In this document: piece after piece, positions 33,396 to 45,654 of the stretch | How positions within the stretch are numbered: the stretch's first letter is position 1 | Layout: every line of letters begins with the position of its first letter | Translations under genes and position numbers: made by a program | Notes under the pieces: generated by a model | What the model was told of the DNA's origin: nothing | Seen by the model: only the letters and a program-made list of their open reading frames with translations | The model's database searches: none | NCBI GenBank assembly: GCA_012861695.1 | Contig: JAAOOA010000639.1 | Location: forward strand, 1 to 64,000 | Direction of reading: 5' to 3' | Length of the DNA stretch: 64,000 nucleotides | DNA from: Trematomus loennbergii | Taxonomy: Eukaryota; Chordata; Actinopteri; Perciformes; Nototheniidae

Positions 33396-34209
33396 AGGAA
33401 GCTTAACAGGGCAGCTAGCCAGCCGGCTGCTGCTCACAGTCAAGGAACACTCTTACCAGGAGCGGGGGTGAAAACACTGCCTTCACTGGTTGAGTAAAAT
33501 AGCGAAACAAGCTAAGGAAACTGCTTCTAAAGAAAAAACAGCACGGGTAATCCGGTGCTTACCTCAAGCGTCAGCCAAAGTGGCTGACCAGGCAGGACAC
33601 AGTTAGGCTGAGCCGCGCTACTGCTAACTAGCTAAACAAGAGGACACAACACAAGCTGGAACTCAGGATGCTAATGATAGCTTGGCGCAACGCCGCGCTA
33701 TCAGAAAAGTACAGAGAACGCAACAAGGGCAACTCCTGGGAGAGGGGGCGGAAACGCTACCGTCACCAGAAAGTTCAAGCCAGGTAGCAACCAAGACAGA
33801 AATCAGGACAACCTAGCTGGGAGAGGGAGTGGAAACACTGCCGTCACCGACCAAGCCGACACCAACCTGTCCGTTGAAGTTTTCTGCGCAGCCGGCCGCA
33901 GCTCCTGGAGGACGGGTAATCCCGCGGCTCCGACTGGATCAGTCGCGAAGCTACACGCAGCCAGCTGGATGCAGAGAAATCCTTAAATCCAAACGTTCCA
34001 ACTGAACGCTGTAGGCTACAATAGTGTAGCCACGGTACTCTCGCGCAGCGAGAAGATGAAAGGAACAGATCCTCTGATGACACGGGCTGATATAGCCGGT
34101 GTCACGTGGGTCACAGGTGACTTTGTTGATATTGGTACTCGTACTGCGCATGCGCACGATGGACATATCCAGTGCTAAAAGCACCGCCTCTGGCGGTCAG
34201 TAGGGAAAT

Positions 34210-35876
34210 AGAACTGAAAGACTGCAAGCCTTAACCTTAATATAAAGGACTTTTGAGCTTTAAACGCGCTAAATTGGTTTGGCTTTGCATATAATAACAG
34301 TTACCAAGGTGCTTCCCAGTTGCAGCTTCATGAAAGATATATTGCCCAGTTTATCCTTAGATCAGCAATGAGGTTGATAGTTGGTGGAGTTGAGGTGTGA
34401 CGCAGCGGAGTGGACAGCTAGCGGCACAACATGTTAGTGCATCCACATACTAAATGCGGCCATTCCCTTAATCATAACTTTAAAGGCTCGTAAATGTTTT
34501 AGTCTTCAGTTGCTGTGGATCGCTGTGGTCATGCAGATGTGCAAGCAGTTCAAGATTCAAAGGTTTGAATGTCATATGCACATAAGCTACAGTGTAGAAA
34601 TAGCAATGAAAATCTTAGGACCCGAGCTCCTCCAACAATGAAACATATACAATAAAATATTTAGAAAAATAAATAAATTGCAAGATGACAACAGATGAAT
34701 GTTTATCGAAGCACTTAACAGAGCTCATGTGTTTAGCATTCTTATGGCATGTGGTATAAAGCTGTTCCTGAGTCTGGTGGTTTTAGTCCGGATACTGCGG
34801 TACCGCCTGCCAGACGTCAGCCGACAGAACAGTTTGTTGCTGAGGTGGTGGCTGTCTGCACATTTACCATTTTTAGGCTTCACGCTATTCTGCAGTGCGT
34901 TCTCCGACCAGAGCAAACCTTTGCGGCACTGCGCGGGAATGTGTGAACTGAAAGTAGACTCTTAAAAATAAAAGTACAACCTGTAACAGGATGGCTATTG
35001 GAAGCCGGGAAGACCACTTTGTTTCCCATAAAAAATCATTTAAAAAAGTATAAAGTAAGGTCTGCTTGAAACAGGATATTTATAACTTTAGAGTAGACAG
35101 ATTTGTGAGGTCATTGTAAGATATAAAGGGCTGGTTAGAAACCAGAGGATGGGCACCCTCTGTAATGGCAATGGTTTGGGAGACGGGTATCGTATTTGGC
35201 TTGAATTTTAAAGCAAAAATATTAGATATTACAGAGAAAGGCACTTTACGAAAAAAATAATATTCAAAATAAAACAGTTTGGGATTTTCTTTACATAACA
35301 ATAGTTTATTTGAAGATTTCCTGTCAAGATTTAGAAAGCGGCTCAGAGACAGCACTAGTGGGAGTTACAAATGACCTTCTAATTGCATCAGACAAGGTAT
35401 TAGTGCTGTATTCAACAACTTTCACCAGCACACTTTATAGCAGAGACTGGAAAATGTAATTGTCATTAAATGAATCTCACTAATCTAATATATTAATCTG
35501 AGAGATCTCCATTTGTACTGTACATGTTATTGATGATCGTCAATACAATAAAATAATCCTATAGTCACGCAAGGCTCTGTACTTGGACCTTTTTTATTCA
35601 CCTTCCTTGAATGAGTAAAGACTGCATAACCTTTAATTGTCGATTAGATGATACCGAGTTATGTCTGTCGATCAAGTCAGATTAAAGTACGTCAACTAAA
35701 CATCAAGTGCGCCTCAATGACATAGAAGCCTAAATCACCTGCAATGTTTAGATGTTCTACACAGAAATGATTATACTTCGCCACAAACAACTTCCAAACA
35801 ATAAAGATATTGTTAGTTTGGCCAGGTATTACCCTGGCTTCAAGAATTATCTCCAAGGAATCTTTGTTAAGATATG
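34210..35876. other. Intergenic; one probable dispersed-repeat fragment
   Basis: No gene. A stretch at about 34745-34830 (aaagctgttcctgagtctgg, then gatactgcggtaccgcctgc) resembles a very common teleost dispersed repeat, but I cannot name the family. The rest is AT-rich and unrecognised. Confidence 0.35.
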
Positions 35877-36655
35877 TTCTTAACTGGAACATTAAAAAAA
35901 ACTTTAGGGACTGCCTCCAATAAAATATATGTGACGTCACAAAAACCAGGCACATCTTGTCTCAGAAATAGGCAGGAAAACCTTTTTTAATATATTTTTC
36001 CTTTTTTGGTGGAATATTGTTACTCTTTAGTATCAGGCTGCCCCAATAACTAATTTAGGCCCTCTGCAACACGTATTGTTAAGTCAAATTGTTCTATTCT
36101 AATGTCTATTCTGTGTTGTAATTGTATCGTGGTGTTGTGACACAATATCCTGGGAAAGGGATCTCAACTCAGTTTTTCCATAGCAGCTGCAAGGGCCTAA
36201 AGACAGAGCGTATCGTGTGCCCTATATATTGTGAAGCCCCTTAAGGCAGAAGTAGGATATATTCTATATTTGATGTACTAATGCAGAACAAAGGTGGCAT
36301 GCATTTAATAGCCATGCTTATCGTATTAAAACAGTTTTTCTATAAAATGACTCTTTTGGTATTTATTGCACATATTTTGCAAGGACTTTGCAACCTTTAT
36401 TACTGAGCATACAGTTAAAAGTGATCATGCACTGTGTACTTTAAAAGGAAGAAACTCAGTAGCATATTATATGATGTGTTGAACACGACAAAACAGAAGA
36501 CAAAATACATGGAACTGTTCATTACTACTTTGCAAAAACGTTCTGTTTCCATTATAAAGCACAGAAAACCAAAGTATAATGTCTTGGTTATACACTTGTA
36601 CACTCAAAATACTGTATGTGTATCCATCGTGTGTATCTGCTCATTCTTTTATAGT
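35877..36655. pseudogene. Remnant OR unit: spacer pieces and an OR 3' stub
   Basis: From about 35877 the sequence follows the 3.27-kb unit spacer (gactgcctccaata, tatcgtggtgttgtgacaca) through to the 3' end of an OR. It reaches the stop codon and last codons (ttcattactactttgcaaaa, about 36517-36536). At about 36540 it jumps back to an earlier part of the spacer (ccattataaagcac, cttgtacactcaaaat). An OR body has therefore been deleted between them. No coding capacity is left. Confidence 0.78.
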
Positions 36656-36899
36656 ATATGAACTTGCAACTAATAGTGAAATCTTTAGGATTATTACACA
36701 AAAAAAATTTTTATTGTACTATTGCCTATATAATAGAGAAGATGAACATAGGTGGGTTTGCATTTAATTGCCACAATTCATGCTGTACATGTCAAAACCT
36801 TTTTCTAGAATTTACTGGTGTTTGTCGTAAAGATTTTGCATATTTATTATCTATAAAAAGTGATGATAGACAATGGACAAACATGGTAGAACATGTTCT

Positions 36900-37843
36900 C
36901 TAACATAATGGCCAAACTTTCTTGGACTTAAAGGAGTTGGCCAAAAACGTTCGTATCTCTTTTGACTGCACACCATAAATGATGGGGTTAAGGCTGCCAG
37001 GGACAATATGAAACAAAATGCTGGTGAATTTTCTGTAGTTTGTGTACTGAGGGAAGCGATGCAGAGTAATAACAGACATTCCACTAAAAATCATAATCAG
37101 AAAAAGAACCAGATGAGTGCTGCAGGTCTTCAGAGCTTTACTGTTCAAAGACTTGCTGTTACTGGTGAGACAGACTACTGTTATCTCTTATAGGTGATAA
37201 CCATAGTGCCAATTGAAGCTGTGAACAGGACTACAGTAAAAGTGAGGCCATAGACATTATTAATAAACACATTATCACAGGATAGTTTAAACAGACCAGC
37301 ATTGTCACAGTAAGGGCTTTCAATCATAGTCCTGCATCGGTTCAGCCGCATGGTCAGACGAGAAGAATCCCGACCAAAAGCAAGGCTACTCCCCAGGCAG
37401 AAAATGTCAGCTTAATCACCATCTTATTTGTCATTATAGCAGCATAGCGCAGAGGATAACAGATAGCCACATATCTATCAATAGCCATAATCATGAGCAC
37501 TGTGTGAGAGGTGGTACCAAACATATGTGAGGTAAAAGCTTGGAGCACACATTCATGATAACCAATAAGACGTTCAGAGGGAGGCTTCAACATGTCTATA
37601 AGCAAACGGGGCACCAAGATAGAGTTTCCAAGAATATCATTAAATGGCAGGTTGCAAAAAGTAGATACATGGGCTGGTGAAGGTTTTTGTCAATGAAAAT
37701 CAGAACTGCAATGCTCACATTTGTGACAATTATAAACAGGTAAGAGAAAAAGAGAAACAGAAAGACAGGGTACAAATACTCTTTAGAAACATTTAGACCC
37801 TCCTCAGCTGGAGTGTAAGGCTGTTGTAGGTGTAGTTTTCCAT
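36900..37843 (-). pseudogene. Odorant receptor E, diverged paralogue with frameshifts
   Basis: Seven-helix OR related to D (MAIDRYVAICYPLRYAAIMT, KALKTCSTHLVLFL, GSLNPIIYGVQSKEIR, C-terminus KVWPLC). The start Met (MENYTYNS) at 37843 follows a ttctttcag acceptor. Breaks are a 2-bp gain near 37806 just after the start, and losses near 37660 (A run), 37359 (gacgag for gaccgag) and 37187. All other conserved motifs survive. Like D, it is separate from the recent tandem block. Pseudogene as read. Confidence 0.83.
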
Positions 37844-38684
37844 CAACCTGAAAGAACAACATCTTGTTTAAGTCACAGGTAAGATTTAATTTACCTTAAT
37901 GGTTCGTAACTAAAGCTGCAGGAACAACATATTATTTACTTGGGATTTAAATGTATCAGAAAATGATGAGTAATGGAAAAAGTTCAGAAAGAGTTGCTTG
38001 TAGATTAGTAATCCAACATTGAGTCCGCCTTTCTTTTAATCTTTCTTCATCGCTTCCCAACGCACTGTGACACACTGCACCTATCAATATCTCATCTGTA
38101 GCAACATTTTATAGACACGATTTCATCGTAGGGGGAATTATTAATCATTACGTCAGATAAGGTGTGAGGCAACACTGAAAAAGCACTATACAATAATCAA
38201 CAAAGTACTACCAGTTCAGCTCAAAGCTCTTCTCACTGGGCTTGCTTACTTACCAAAGTGTAGCATTCTGGTGATTGTTTAACAAAACATAGTTAAAATG
38301 TTTTGTAATATGTTATTGAAATACAATGTAAAATACTGATTGACATTGGCATTTCAAACTTGAGCAAAGCAAGCACAAAACTCATATTGGAATTTACGGG
38401 TCAGCCTATGAGAAAACCCACAGAAAACCTAACCCCCTTTAAGGCTCCTACAACTGTTTTCTATTGGAAATCCATGCTTGACCTTACTGTGTTTCCACCT
38501 GCACTGCTATACTTCACTGAAATAATAGTAAACATACTTTTCTTTGTATTGAACCCTGCGAGCAGCATAATCAATAGATAATCCTGTCAGCAAGCTTTTC
38601 AGAATCAGAATCAGAATTCTTTAAATGCTTTGAGCAACATAAAACAAATTGAAACTCAATGTATTCTTCTTTAAAACATTGACA
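37844..38684. other. Upstream flank of OR E, no recognised gene
   Basis: Unique AT-rich sequence. aatcagaatcagaattc at about 38603 is the start of a short fragment resembling the tail of a common fish retroposon. Confidence 0.45.
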
Positions 38685-38837
38685 ACATATAATAGGTTGA
38701 GGACCAGTGGTTGGGAAGAAAAAAAACAACAACAAAAAGATTATTTATATTTTTATTTTTGATTGTTGAAAAGAGATAAAGGCAGGACATATGGAGAAAG
38801 AACTCTGACTGCTAGGCTAGATATATGCTGAACTGAA

Positions 38838-39045
38838 AATGGCCGGTGGTGGTGAAGTCAATAGGGGCTTGGCTTGGAAACCCGAAGGTCACCAGTTCAA
38901 GTCTCTGAAGGACCGAGTGTTACCAAGGTGTAACAGAGCAAGGCATCGTTCCTTACAGTACACTGCTCCCTGAGCCCACTGCTGCTAACACTAGGATGGG
39001 TCAAATGCAGAATGTGAATTCCCCTTTTGCTGAAAGGTGCTAGGC
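38838..39045 (+). mobile_element. tRNA-derived SINE
   Basis: A B-box-like ccagttcaagtctctg at about 38891 is followed by actgctccctgagcccactg and gggtcaaatgcagaatgtga, the body and tail wording of common teleost tRNA SINEs. It interrupts the OR-like 3' flank described for the ghost unit. The family is not named. Confidence 0.6.
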
Positions 39046-39117
39046 TAATGGAAACTTTACAAGCAAGTACAAATAATTATAGGGTTGGCGAAATGATCAG
39101 GGAGAAAATGACCTTAA

Positions 39118-40292
39118 CCTCTTAAGCCCTGAGCCTGTTTTTCAGGTCTCAGGCTCGAAAATGACATTCCCAGAACAAATGACCATATCTTCCCTTCTAA
39201 AAGGGTTAAATTAATAATCTTTTTTCTCAAAGTAATGATAAACCTGTGAGTTGGATGTAGAAAAGTCAGAATCAATATAGATGTTTTTTATTTTAAAGAA
39301 AATTCAGATTTTACATAGTAAAAAACTGTAAATTATAGTGTCTGTCCAAAGATTCTTTTTTACTTATAGTGAACACTACCCTTGGATGATGGTAAGGTAG
39401 ACTAAAAGCTTTAGGAATCCAAAGTACAACATATAATAAGTACCCTGTATCAAGATTGATGCAAAACAAGTGACATTTGACCTTTTTAGAGAGATTTAGC
39501 CAAAAAAACCCACTTCTGGGGTCATTTGGGTGGATTTGACCTATCTCTGGCCCCCTTGCTCGATTTTGATGAATGAAATCTCTTTATAACCGCTAGAGAC
39601 AATGGAATCGAGGGAAAGTTATATACACACCAAAACGTTAACAAATAAGGAGTGAGAGTGACGCGTTACCAAAACCGGAAGCTGCAAGCTAATGGTGGCT
39701 ACCATTAGCAGCTAACTTTTCCGCTCCGATTTTTACATAAAAATTGAATTATGGATTATAAATAATGTTTTCAAAGGCACAGGTACATTATCAACCTATG
39801 GATCAACAGTTGTAGCATTTTTTTTTTTTCGTTTTAATGCCATTGAACACGTCTTTTGACCTAATTGACAGCTACGGTGAGACGATCTGCCGTAAATGCT
39901 CCGTAAAGGTACGTGTTGTGATGTCTGTGTTTGCTTCCCCTGTCGCAAGTTCGGATCGCTCAGTGATGATACTATACCTAAATAATCTGTGGAGTCTCAG
40001 CTTTAATCGGATATATTGTATGTGCAGCTACGATAAGTAACTGCACTTCTTTATCTTGAATTGTGTGCCAAAGTCAGTTTGCATTTTTTCGCTCAGGGTC
40101 ATTTAGACGCTTCTTATGAGACTTGTGTTTTGTTTTGGCAAAAATGGTTCATATCTTCAGTTAGCTGAGATTCTTCCCGTTAATCTGGTGCTACACATTA
40201 ATAGTTTCATAAATGTTAAGAAGCCCTGAGACATTGTCTCGAAAAAAAAACGGTGGGAGGGGTCCAATGGGGGGAACGCCATGCTTAAGAGG
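39118..40292. mobile_element. piggyBac-like non-autonomous element, TTAA target duplication
   Basis: The termini are inverted (CCTCTTAAGC ... GCTTAAGAGG, 10 bp perfect) and are flanked on both sides by TTAA (39114-39117 and 40293-40296). The 1175-bp interior has no recognisable transposase; the longest frames are under 70 codons. Confidence 0.72.
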
Positions 40293-40348
40293 TTAAGAGG
40301 TTAGAGCTGTCCATGTCCGGTGCTAGCACGCAGCTCTTTACTGCCTAA

Positions 40349-41157
40349 TGGTGCTTTTCCACTGCAGCACGTAGCACGGTTTAAGCGGGCTGGGCCAAAC
40401 CAGGCCCGCTTTTTTTGCTTTTCAACTAGGGGTAGTTCCGGCTCAGGGCTACTTTTTCACCTTTTTTCTGGCCCTCCAAAATCGAGGTTCTTACCGGGCC
40501 AACAACCGGGCTGAATATGCTAAACTAGTTACGTAAACACTCTCGACTGCTGAATGGTCAGAGAGAATCGCTGGCAAGGGGGCTACAACTACAACTAAAT
40601 GAACATATTCTACCGTGATTTAATTGTAATACACGTTTAAAAATGATGCAGAAGTAACAACATACTGATACCGGTCTGCAGACAAGACGGCAGGCGAAAA
40701 ACCTTTTAAAAGGCGTGACTTCTGAATGGAGATTGGATCGATCAGGCTAAGCTAACGTTGTATATGCTCCGACCGTCCACACTCACAACAAAGGCCTACA
40801 GACATAAATAAACCAGCGACTGTATTCGCCATGACACAGACAGTCTGTGGCTTGTACTTGTTTAACTTTTGTCTAGTTTCTGAACAGATATGAGGAGCTG
40901 TGAGCTCTGAGTGCTAACAGCTAACAGCTAACGGCTGATGTTTGGTTTTGTGGTTCGCATTGAAGATGACGTCACGGCAGTTTTACGCAGCGTCGCTCCG
41001 CCCGCCGAACAGCCGATCGCCCGCCTACACTGCGTTACTATAGTTACTACCCCAGTTGGTGAACTGTAATGGAAACGCAGCATAAAGTGAGCCTGGCCTA
41101 CCAAGGCCTAACCATACCGTACTAAGCCGTGCTAGGTCCTGCAGTGGAAAAGCGCCA
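40349..41157. mobile_element. MITE with about 20-bp inverted termini
   Basis: The left end TGGTGCTTTTCCACTGCAG and right end (reverse complement TGGCGCTTTTCCACTGCAG) differ by one base. Flanks are TAA and TAG, compatible with a 3-bp TWA-type target as used by PIF/Harbinger elements, but this is not decisive. There is no transposase in the 809-bp interior. Confidence 0.68.
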
Positions 41158-41515
41158 TAGGACATTCAGCTTGAGCTCAAACTGTAGCCTGTATAGAATA
41201 TGGACCTCTGTGATATCATTCATAGGTTTTCTTTTCTTTTAATTATTAACAACATTTCATAGGTTGTGAAGCACCAGTGATTAGACATAAGAAGAAGAAA
41301 AAAAGGACAATAACACAATGTATATGTATTTTTAATTCATGATATATGAAGCTATTTACAGGCAGGAGCTATGGAGAAGGAACTAAGTCTGCAAAGCCAA
41401 GTCTGTGTCATAAACCTAAAACAGCTTTGATATATATATGTGCTAGGTTATTGAAAACTTTCCAAGCAGGTACAATGATTCTGTAGGTGATCGGGAACTG
41501 AATGGCCTTGAGAAG

Positions 41516-43528
41516 TTAGGCTCCTCCAATTTTGTGTGTACTTCTAAATATGCAAAAATGCTTAATAATGCTAGTACGTAGCTCTTTACTGACCAGTCCG
41601 TAGATAATGGGGTTGATAACTGGTGGTATGATGATAAACAGGATGCTGAAAAACCTCTTGATGTTTTGCGAGAGTGAGGGGAACCTTTGAATTATAATTA
41701 GGACCACTGTGGCTATTTGGTAGAGCACGTACACAACAAGGTGGGGTGCACATGTCTGAAAGGCCTTCCTGCGGGCATCTCTGCCTTGTTTTACAATAGC
41801 ATGCAGGATTCTGAAATAGGAAAAAGCTATGATGAGGAAGACGCTTGTGTTCACGCACCAGGTCAGGGACAGACCTAGAAAAACAAAGGAAATGACAAAT
41901 AATCTGTCAGTGAGTTATCATGCAAAATGCTGAATACCTGCTAAAAAAGGGATGTTGAAAAGGGACAATGTTCAACAACACACTGCATGGTTGTTGTTTT
42001 GTAATAAACAAATGGACTGACCGTAGATGTTGTTTAATGGGGTGGGACTGCAGGCCAGGTTAAGGATAGCACGGTTGCTACAGTAGACGTGTTTGATGGT
42101 ATTGCTACACAGCGGGGCATTCACATGAAAGGCAAAAAGCACAACAAGAAATAGCACAGCTACTGCCCAGGCCAGGGCGCAGCAGGAGTGCATCCGGGCC
42201 GATGTCATGATGGCGTGATACCTGAGTGGTTCACACACAGCAATGTACCTGCAGAGGGAGAGCACTGTTCATTACATACAAACCATCCTTTGCTACTTTT
42301 CAACTGTCTTAGCATCTTGTGGCCTCTTTCTGTATGCTCAAAAATACCCTCAACTTGATCTTGTTGGCTCTAATACTAACAGATGAATACAAATATAGCT
42401 GTAAGCTCCAATTCCAGGTTTAAACCCGTTTCGGCAAACATTAAAAGTCCTTCAGCTGGTCCTTTCTGTCTGAAGGAGTTAGACCAATTACACACTTCAT
42501 CATAACAATCGATGAAGAAGATGATTTGACCTTCTGTGGTGTTGTTTTCTTCCCTTTATTGGATGTTAAACAAACTTGGTGTTGTTTGAAGGTTCATAAA
42601 CATTAAGGCATTACTAAGGATAAATTACAAATCTAATGAAGTCCCTACCTCAACACAGATCTTTAAAAGCCCTCAATACAGACCAAATACTAGAGAACAA
42701 GGCAGGGGGGGATGACATGCAACAAAGATTATTTCATACTTCATTAAACATAACATTTTAATAACTTAGTACAAATGGTAAATGGACTATTTTTATATCG
42801 CGCTTTAACCTGTCTTTACGACATCTCAAAGCGCTTCACATTTACAAGTCATCATTCACCCATTTCATATGGACCAATGTGTCACTTGCTCAAAGTAGCT
42901 AACATTTACATACACATGTATACTGCATGGGCTGGGATTGAACCCACATTCTTCAGATTGAAAGACGAGCACACTCCCTCAAAGCCACAGTCGCAAAAAG
43001 AACAGAACCAAAACACATTTGCCTGGCATGACTGAAATCTATAAAATGAGAATTCTGAAAAACTAAATCATCAGAGTCACTCTGTACAATAATGCTTGAC
43101 AATGTCTTCAAATTGTGAGTAGTTCTCTTCATGTGCTGATGCATTTTAATACCTGTCATAGGCCATCACACCCAGAATAGTCTGCATTGCAAAGCCGTAG
43201 GTGTGCACACAAAAGGCCTGGGCGATGGCTGAGATGTAGGCTATTTTTTCTGGCCCGTCAAGAAATGCACCATGAAGCGAGGCAGCACCGTCGTGCCACC
43301 CAGCAGATCACAGACTACCAGGTTACAAACCATTACAAACATGGGTCTGTGCAGGTTCTTGTCGATGACAATGATGCACAGCACCACACCATTTGCAAAC
43401 AGCATTACCATGTAGTTACACAGAGCCAGGAAGAACAAGAAGGCGCCGTAGCCTGGTGGAACATAGAAGCCCTCCAGCTCGAACACAATAGGCTGTTTGA
43501 GAGGAGTTACCATAGTTACGTTCTCCAT
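41516..43528 (-). pseudogene. Odorant receptor F, three coding exons, one frameshift
   Basis: Fish OR with coding introns. Exon 1 is 43153-43528 (MENVTMVTPL ... MAYDR), exon 2 is 42022-42248 (YIAVCEPLRY ... NNIYG) and exon 3 is 41516-41874 (LSLTWCVNTS ... KIGGA). Sites are canonical: gacag|gtatta, ctctgcag|gtac, ctacg|gtcag and ttctag|gtct. Intron 1 is phase 2 inside the DRY motif; intron 2 is phase 1. Spliced length would be 320 residues, with KAFQTCAPHL in TM6 and PPVINPIIYGLVSKELR in TM7. The only defect is a 1-bp loss near 43255 (CAG then six A before TAG, where OR G has CAGAAGAAAATAG) that stops translation after FLTGQKK. A splice acceptor (ctttttcag) lies just upstream of the start at 43545. 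Could be intact if that base is an assembly error. Confidence 0.86.
42772..43035. repeat. Dispersed repeat in intron 1 of OR F
   Basis: The segment aaatggtaaatggacta ... atcgcgctttaac ... catcattcacccatttc is a form of a very common teleost interspersed repeat. The same repeat sits at the same place in intron 1 of OR G (about 55775-56055), so it predates the F/G duplication. Confidence 0.55.
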
Positions 43529-44161
43529 CCAAAACAGTAGAAATCTGAAAAAGACAAGTTCATGAAAACCCTTAAAACAGGTAATAATAGTGATAAGAAT
43601 TACAGACACAGCACTTTATAAAAGACTAGTAGAAGATTGTTAAACACAGTAATGTGAAAAAAGTGATTGGCCTCTGTCATGAGTCTCTCTTTGTAAAATG
43701 TTGAATTACATTAAATTGATCTCAGTATTACCTGTATAAAACAGACAACTGATATTTAATATACAGACGTCTCACAGCAATTCATCAAGCACCTGGCAAT
43801 ACAATAACTAAAGGTAATGTCCAATGGGCTCAGCACTTTGAAGTTTCTTGTGCAAAGCCTAAAGTTTCTTGTCACACCTCCTGTCTTCCCGTCAGAGTGT
43901 TGACTTGTGGAGCAGTGTGTGTCATTTTATGAACTTCCCTTTCAACCGCCCTAAATCCCCAGTTCGGCTCTTGATTTCACTTTGCTGTGATTTTGAAAGT
44001 ATTACTTCAGTGCAGTTTGACATGTTTTCAGTCAAAGACATACGGCTTGAGTTCAAACTGTAGCCTGTTTAGAATATGGACATAGTCTCTGTGATGTCAC
44101 CCATACGTTCCTGACAACATCTCATACGTTGTTGAGGGCCAGTGTTGAGGCAGAAATAAAG
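43529..44161. other. Upstream flank of OR F
   Basis: No other gene. It contains a repeated cluster-specific segment (cccagttcggctcttga, gtctctgtgatgtcaccca) also seen upstream of G/H (58070-58260) and H/I (62285-62470). The stretch at 43951-43960 is the empty site for the Harbinger-like MITE found near OR G. Confidence 0.6.
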
Positions 44162-44767
44162 CAACCCGGTATCACGGCAAGACGTGAACATGTGACGATC
44201 TACCATGCTGGGAGACGTGAATATGTCACGGTTTCGTCCCTTCAAACGTGACAGTTACACGGTATTGTTAACATGGCCCAACCAGTGGAGAAATACCCGG
44301 AAGTGCCAAGCAAATGGTCTACCGCGCCTATTGGTCGGTTTTTATTGTCTAAATGAGATGTTTTTAATTTATTTTAGTTAAACAGACTTACTGTTGATGT
44401 GAAATCCGAAAGAAAATTTAAAAATAAAATAATACTTTATTCCGAGTTTGCTTGCTTTTCTCTTTGGAGGTCATCACATAACGGCATTGTAATACACGGT
44501 TCGGCTGCATTAAATATTACATATCTGCCGTAGTTCTGTATTTATAGAGCCCTGATGAGAAGACTTCTGGACAAACAGGAAGCACTGCCGCCAAAACTGA
44601 AAACGTGACGTGGATCATAAATATATCAGCAATTAAACAACATCTTACATTTCTTTTCACACAATACGTCTCCTTGCAGTATCAATACTAATTCGGCTGA
44701 CTTTTATATTTGATCCAATTGGTAGATAGGCTGTATTTACACCATAACGGTGCACAGCTGATAGAAA

Positions 44768-45548
44768 GGCACATCTAGTGGTTAAAGCACGTTATTGAAT
44801 TTTATTATTTTATTATTTTTCACAAAAATGAAACCATCAATAGCAGAAACAGAATTAACTGTCATTAGTAAACCACTCAAATAAAAAGATCATAAGTGGT
44901 TTTGTTTTACATATATTTTAAGGATAATAATAGCAATGTAACACTGTCTATGACACTTACTGTATAACACTGATTTGAAAAACATACAGAAAAAACTAAT
45001 TCACTGCCCTTAATAAAGTATTTAAATATACATTTCAGGTGTGCTGTTTTGTTTAGATCATTAACATCTGGAGCTCTTTTAATGTCCTTTTTGATTATTG
45101 TTACACCAGGTCTTGTCAAAACCTTTATTCCATATTCAATAGCCATTACTAAACAAAACAGCAATTCTACTCCACTACAATTCAGAGGTTAACCTGGTAT
45201 TTTTACTCCACTACATTTATTTTAGTTACTTTGCAGATTCTGATTAATGATGTGAAATATAAACAACCCTTAAATCAGGCTTTAGTTACACCTGAGTAAA
45301 ATTCAGGGAAAGGTGATTGTCAAGTGCCAACAATCAGGAGAGATATTTGATAGTTGCTGCTTGAGAAGACTAAACATTTATCTGCAGATCCCTATTCATT
45401 ACTCGTTATTCTCTACTAATAGTTAATTAAAGACTGTATATAATGGCTATTTTGCATATCCCTTTCAAGATTTCAAGATTTCTAAGGTTCATTGACATAT
45501 CATATACAACTAATTCAATAACGTGCTTTAACCACTAGGCGGTGCACA
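44768..45548. mobile_element. Probable small inverted-repeat element inside the 10-kb element
   Basis: ctagtggttaaagcacgtta at 44777 and its near-perfect reverse complement taacgtgctttaaccactag at about 45518 bracket AT-rich sequence. The match covers about 30 bp. No clear target duplication and no coding capacity. Confidence 0.5.
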
Positions 45549-45654
45549 CAAGGTACACACAGCCATAATAACTTTGTATTATTAGTGTAGGACACTTGTG
45601 TACAAGGGTGTAACTTTGGTTTGAGAAGTGGGGGGGACACAAAACAGGGGGTCC

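Larger units (their letters stand above)
28217..34209 (-). mobile_element. DIRS-type tyrosine-recombinase retrotransposon, degraded
   Basis: It carries gag-like, reverse transcriptase, RNase H and tyrosine recombinase regions in DIRS order, read on the minus strand, and no integrase. Termini are inverted: gaccgccagaggcggtgctt at about 28509 is repeated inverted at about 34172-34195. The extra left segment (about 28284-28410) is an inverted relative of the right end (34072-34170). At 28217-28268 and 28439-28490 there is a perfect 52-bp inverted pair. Several frameshifts split the proteins, so this copy is probably inactive unless they are sequencing errors. I do not recognise the methyltransferase domain found in some DIRS elements. 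Confidence 0.88.
38685..41160 (-). pseudogene. Ghost OR unit (3' flank and about 45 bp of last exon), split by three insertions
   Basis: Bases 38685-38837 align with the 3' flank of OR F (41255-41420). Bases 39046-39117 align with the sequence immediately beyond its stop (gtgctagg, caagcaagtacaa, gatcaggga). Bases 40297-40345 contain gctagcacgcagctctttac, which matches the reverse complement of the OR F codons for SKELRTS. Between these pieces sit a SINE, a piggyBac-like element and a MITE. The rest of that OR is gone. Confidence 0.65.

Noticed and set aside
38838..39045. Functional tRNA gene
   Set aside because: Only a B-box-like motif is visible, the cloverleaf does not form convincingly and the rest matches a SINE body.
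39837..40040. 67-codon frame in the piggyBac-like element as a transposase piece
   Set aside because: Too short, and no DDE-type motif can be seen.
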